18,041 nt of DNA from JAKZSU01 sp047517485 (lineage in GTDB: Bacteria > Pseudomonadota > Alphaproteobacteria > UBA7887): the NCBI GenBank assembly GCA_047517485.1, contig JAKZSU010000106.1, positions 1 to 18,041 on the forward strand, in the 5' to 3' direction. The notes below the pieces were generated by a model. It was not told where the DNA came from. It did no database searches and worked only from the letters and a program-made list of their open reading frames with translations. Positions 16,572-18,041 of the stretch are shown here, in pieces (positions within the stretch are counted from its first letter, which is position 1; the number at the start of each line of letters is the position of its first letter). The position numbers and the translations under genes were made by a program.

Positions 16572-16598
16572 TTAATTTAGAAACATAATTTCTATTAA
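16572..16598. promoter_or_regulatory. AT-rich dyad in the putative promoter region
   Basis: TAGAAA (16578-16583) and TTTCTA (16589-16594) form a perfect inverted repeat around CATAA; TTAA on each side extends the symmetry with a two-base bulge. It lies in the most AT-rich stretch of the window (about 16569-16636), where sigma70-like boxes can be read on both strands, for example TTGTCA (16608-16613) and TTTAAT (16631-16636) with 17-bp spacing on the + strand. Base composition makes chance matches easy. Confidence 0.35.
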
Positions 16599-16665
16599 AA
16601 TATATTATTGTCAGTATTTTATACTAAATGTTTAATCCCAGGCCGCAATGAATGTAACTCATTAC

Positions 16666-16738
16666 AGCTTGGCAAGCACGACCGCGCGCCCGAGCTTATG
16701 CGAGGAAAGCCTGCGTGGCGCGTGAACGCGCTTTAAAC
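16666..16738 (+). repeat. Dispersed hairpin-forming repeat, copy 2 of 3
   Basis: Same 73-bp unit and orientation as 4161-4233, with about five base differences. The outer stem AGCTTGG/CCGAGCT keeps pairing as RNA through one G-U pair. The right-hand hairpin is perfect here: GCGCG-TGAA-CGCGC (16718-16731), followed by TTTAAA. A small hairpin TGTAA-CTCA-TTACA directly precedes it. The sequence after TTTAAA (CGGAACCCAG) resembles that after copy 3. Confidence 0.85.
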
Positions 16739-16781
16739 AACCGGAACCCAGTCTCCCACACCATCCAGTCCACACCACCGC

Positions 16782-16800
16782 CCGTGAGCTTCGCTCACGG
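16782..16800. repeat. 8-bp perfect hairpin abutting repeat copy 3
   Basis: CCGTGAGC (16782-16789) and GCTCACGG (16793-16800) pair perfectly around TTC. The hairpin replaces the left arm (AGCTCGG) found in the other two copies of the dispersed repeat and shares its last two bases with copy 3. It could be a separate small repeat or a terminator stem; no T-run follows. Confidence 0.55.
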
Positions 16801-16865
16801 CAAGCGCGACCGCGCGCCCGAGCTTATGCGAGGCAGCCTGCGTGGCGCGTGAACGCCCTTTAAAA
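16799..16865 (+). repeat. Dispersed hairpin-forming repeat, copy 3 of 3 (left arm replaced)
   Basis: A 67-bp copy in the same orientation, 60 bp after copy 2. The 27-base core at 16807-16833 is identical to copies 1 and 2. It differs by a one-base deletion (AGGCAGCC instead of AGGAGAGCC) and a mismatch in the right-hand stem. Similar sequence after copies 2 and 3 (CGGAACCCAGTCTC against CGGAACACAGGCTC) suggests they arose by local duplication. Confidence 0.83.
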
Positions 16866-16920
16866 CCACGCGGAACACAGGCTCGGTGCCCCCGATTATA
16901 GCCCCGCCTCAATTACAATT

Positions 16921-17005
16921 CAGTACTGTGTCCCTAGAACTTCCTGCAGTACTGTGTCCCAGAACATCCCAGAACTTTCAGAACTTTTAGTGTCCCCAGA
17001 ACTTC
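16921..17005 (+). repeat. Cluster of short GTGTCCC...AGAACTT repeats
   Basis: CAGTACTGTGTCCCTAGAACTTC at 16921-16943 is repeated with small changes at 16947-16968. Partial units AGAACTTTC (16971-16979) and AGAACTTTT (16980-16988) follow, then AGTGTCCCCAGAACTTC at 16989-17005. The motif recalls GTGTCCCC-type sequences I associate with REP-associated tyrosine transposase loci, but no transposase gene is present and this link is from memory only. Confidence 0.6.
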
Positions 17006-17070
17006 ATTATTGGTCGAAATCATTGAGCGTGGATGTCTCCTTTTCATCGATTTAAGTCTGCTCCCGGAGG

Positions 17071-17227
17071 GATTCTGTTGCAAAACTTCGCGCCTCGAAA
17101 TTTTGCGCAACAATCGCCCCTAATCGACGTCAGGAAGCAATATTGATTCAATACTGCCGGCGATTTTAGACCATTATTTCGCGTGATGCCTCGTTTTGGC
17201 CGAGCTACCGAGTTTTGCAACAGAATC
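17071..17227. mobile_element. MITE-like element: 157 bp, 17-bp perfect terminal inverted repeats, 5-bp target duplication
   Basis: GATTCTGTTGCAAAACT at 17071-17087 is matched exactly by its reverse complement at 17211-17227. Both ends are flanked directly by GGAGG (17066-17070 and 17228-17232), the expected footprint of transposition. The interior has no coding capacity. An internal near-copy of the terminal repeat (ATTTTGCGCAACAATC, 17100-17115) lets the left end fold on itself, and TATTGA-T-TCAATA (17141-17153) is a further dyad. CTGTTGCAAA occurs in IS6-family ends, but that family makes 8-bp duplications, so the parent transposase family is uncertain. It is non-autonomous and would need a transposase from elsewhere. 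Confidence 0.82.
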
Positions 17228-17466
17228 GGAGGTGGTACGGACTTGGCGTCTGCACTTGGCTGACAGCCGCTGTTTACCCATTAGCGGCCCTCAGCGCAAT
17301 TTTGAGTTATGCCTATTGCAGCTCGTCCAACCAAGCCTTCGCGTCCATCAGATCACCATGGCCGTCGGGCCACGTTCGACGCCACGCAGGACTTCCTCCA
17401 CTCCCGGCTCGACCCTGGGAGGCGTCCCGTCGGCGGACTGCACCATGTTTATCGGTCCGCTGCTTA

Positions 17467-17931
17467 CTACAACGAGATTATCGGCGGCATGGGACAATCG
17501 AGGGCATCCGAAAAGGCGCGCAATAATTCGACTTCAACGGGAGATATTTTTCGATCGTGTACGACACAGGCGGCACAAGCCTTCAGGAGTTGCGGCTTGA
17601 GCAGGGGTTTCAGCTTGGCAAGTTGTCGCAGGGAACGATCCAGATCCGAAAGACCGATTTCATTCTTTGCCACTAATTTAAGTCCCCTGAACTTCAGCGT
17701 TTTTGTTGCTGCACTGAATGCTTCTTCAATATCGTTTCGATCCCGATGACCGGCATAGGCCATTGCGGAGAGGATCAACTCAATATCATGCTCGATCCGA
17801 CCGCGATGCGAATAGCGCGATTTTGTGTGTGCCAGCTTGAAGAATTGCTCATCCAGGTGGTTAAACAGAATTTTCTGTAACGACCATTCCAGCAGATCGA
17901 CTGACCTGCGCCCCAAGGCCCCCGCATTCAT
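17467..17931 (-). pseudogene. C-terminal remnant of an M48-type membrane metallopeptidase
   Basis: A 154-aa ORF that resembles only the cytoplasmic C-terminal region of large M48-family metallopeptidases. Matching blocks are SVDLLEWSLQKILFNHLD (10-27), LILSAMAYAGH (52-62), LKPQLLKACAACVVHDRKIS (110-129) and ELLRAFSDALDCPMPP (135-150). The HExxH zinc site and membrane helices, which would lie several hundred residues upstream, are absent. The frame runs only to a TGA at 17998-18000, and nothing peptidase-like precedes it in other frames to the window edge. An AGGA lies 8 bases before the ATG, so a small protein could still be made. Its A+T-rich codon use differs from the neighbours. Best read as a 5'-truncated gene; a free-standing TerB-like protein is the alternative. 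Confidence 0.62.
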
Positions 17932-18041
17932 AAGGAGAGTCCTGTTTCTGCATAGCGCATTGTTGATGGGTTGGCACGCGCGCCGTGCGTGGAGCCCTCA
18001 AGTCGCTCAAGCGCGCGGCGCGCATTTGCGGGCGTGTGTCA

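Larger units (their letters stand above)
16570..17466. other. Roughly 900-bp gene-free segment with repeats and mobile-element remnants
   Basis: No reading frame here looks like a protein on either strand; the available ORFs have scrambled composition and no ribosome binding sites. In order it contains an AT-rich dyad, repeat copy 2 (16666-16738), a 60-bp spacer, an 8-bp hairpin (16782-16800), repeat copy 3 (16799-16865), GTGTCCC/AGAACTT motifs (16921-17005), a MITE-like element (17071-17227) and about 230 bp with nothing recognisable up to the peptidase remnant. No tRNA, rRNA or CRISPR array was seen. Composition drops clearly below the surrounding G+C level. Confidence 0.7.

Noticed and set aside
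16666..16865. CRISPR or tRNA-like interpretation of repeat copies 2 and 3
   Set aside because: Only two copies with one 60-bp spacer, units too long for CRISPR repeats, no cas genes, and no cloverleaf or anticodon arm.
17196..17600. Plus-strand ORF over the MITE right end and the peptidase remnant
   Set aside because: It begins inside the mobile element and runs antisense to the recognisable peptidase tail; no domain-like sequence.
17966..18041. Open frame from an ATG running off the right edge
   Set aside because: Only 25 codons, no ribosome binding site, and the region is dominated by GC palindromes; cannot be supported.

Overview
This window is about 65% G+C and looks like the chromosome of an alphaproteobacterium, probably Rhodospirillales-like. 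The main evidence is the TypA sequence, the style of the antiporter subunits, and an ergothioneine set in which EgtC accompanies EgtB. This taxonomic call is inference from protein character; no database search was possible.

Left part (1-4140, + strand): an enolase-superfamily acid-sugar dehydratase or racemase (MR/MLE type) lies 1 bp upstream of an extended-SDR NAD(P)-dependent epimerase/dehydratase. The translational GTPase TypA/BipA follows after 30 bp. A 73-bp dispersed repeat fills most of the gap between typA and the convergent operon.

Centre (4234-11596, - strand): a tightly packed ten-gene multisubunit cation/proton antiporter operon. In transcription order it reads mrpE, mrpF, mrpG, an MrpA C-terminal-like (DUF4040) gene, mrpB, mrpC, mrpD, a second antiporter-like gene, a 94-aa two-helix protein, and a third antiporter-like gene. 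Most junctions are 1-4 bp overlaps or gaps of 1-20 bp. All three large subunits keep the acidic and lysine residues of proton-conducting NuoL/M/N-type proteins. No full-length MrpA and no hydrogenase or complex I catalytic subunit is present. The order matches the Mrp module of archaeal Mbh/Mbs complexes more than the classical Bacillus mrpABCDEFG order.

Upstream in the same direction are an orphan NMT1/THI5-like (ThiY-like) periplasmic binding protein and egtD. So egtD, the binding protein and the antiporter genes form one uninterrupted co-directional run of 12 genes. Divergent from egtD are egtC and egtB (+ strand, overlapping by 4 bp). EgtD, EgtB and EgtC cover histidine trimethylation, oxidative C-S bond formation and removal of the gamma-glutamyl group in ergothioneine synthesis. 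No egtA or egtE is visible in the window.

Right end (15805-18041): a gene of unknown function on the - strand with two perfect dyads in its upstream region, then about 900 bp without a convincing gene. That stretch holds two more copies of the dispersed repeat, an 8-bp hairpin, a cluster of GTGTCCC/AGAACTT motifs, and a 157-bp MITE-like element with 17-bp perfect inverted ends and a GGAGG target duplication. Last comes an AT-richer ORF matching only the C-terminal region of M48-type metallopeptidases, probably a gene remnant. This end looks like a decayed, mobile-element-affected segment.
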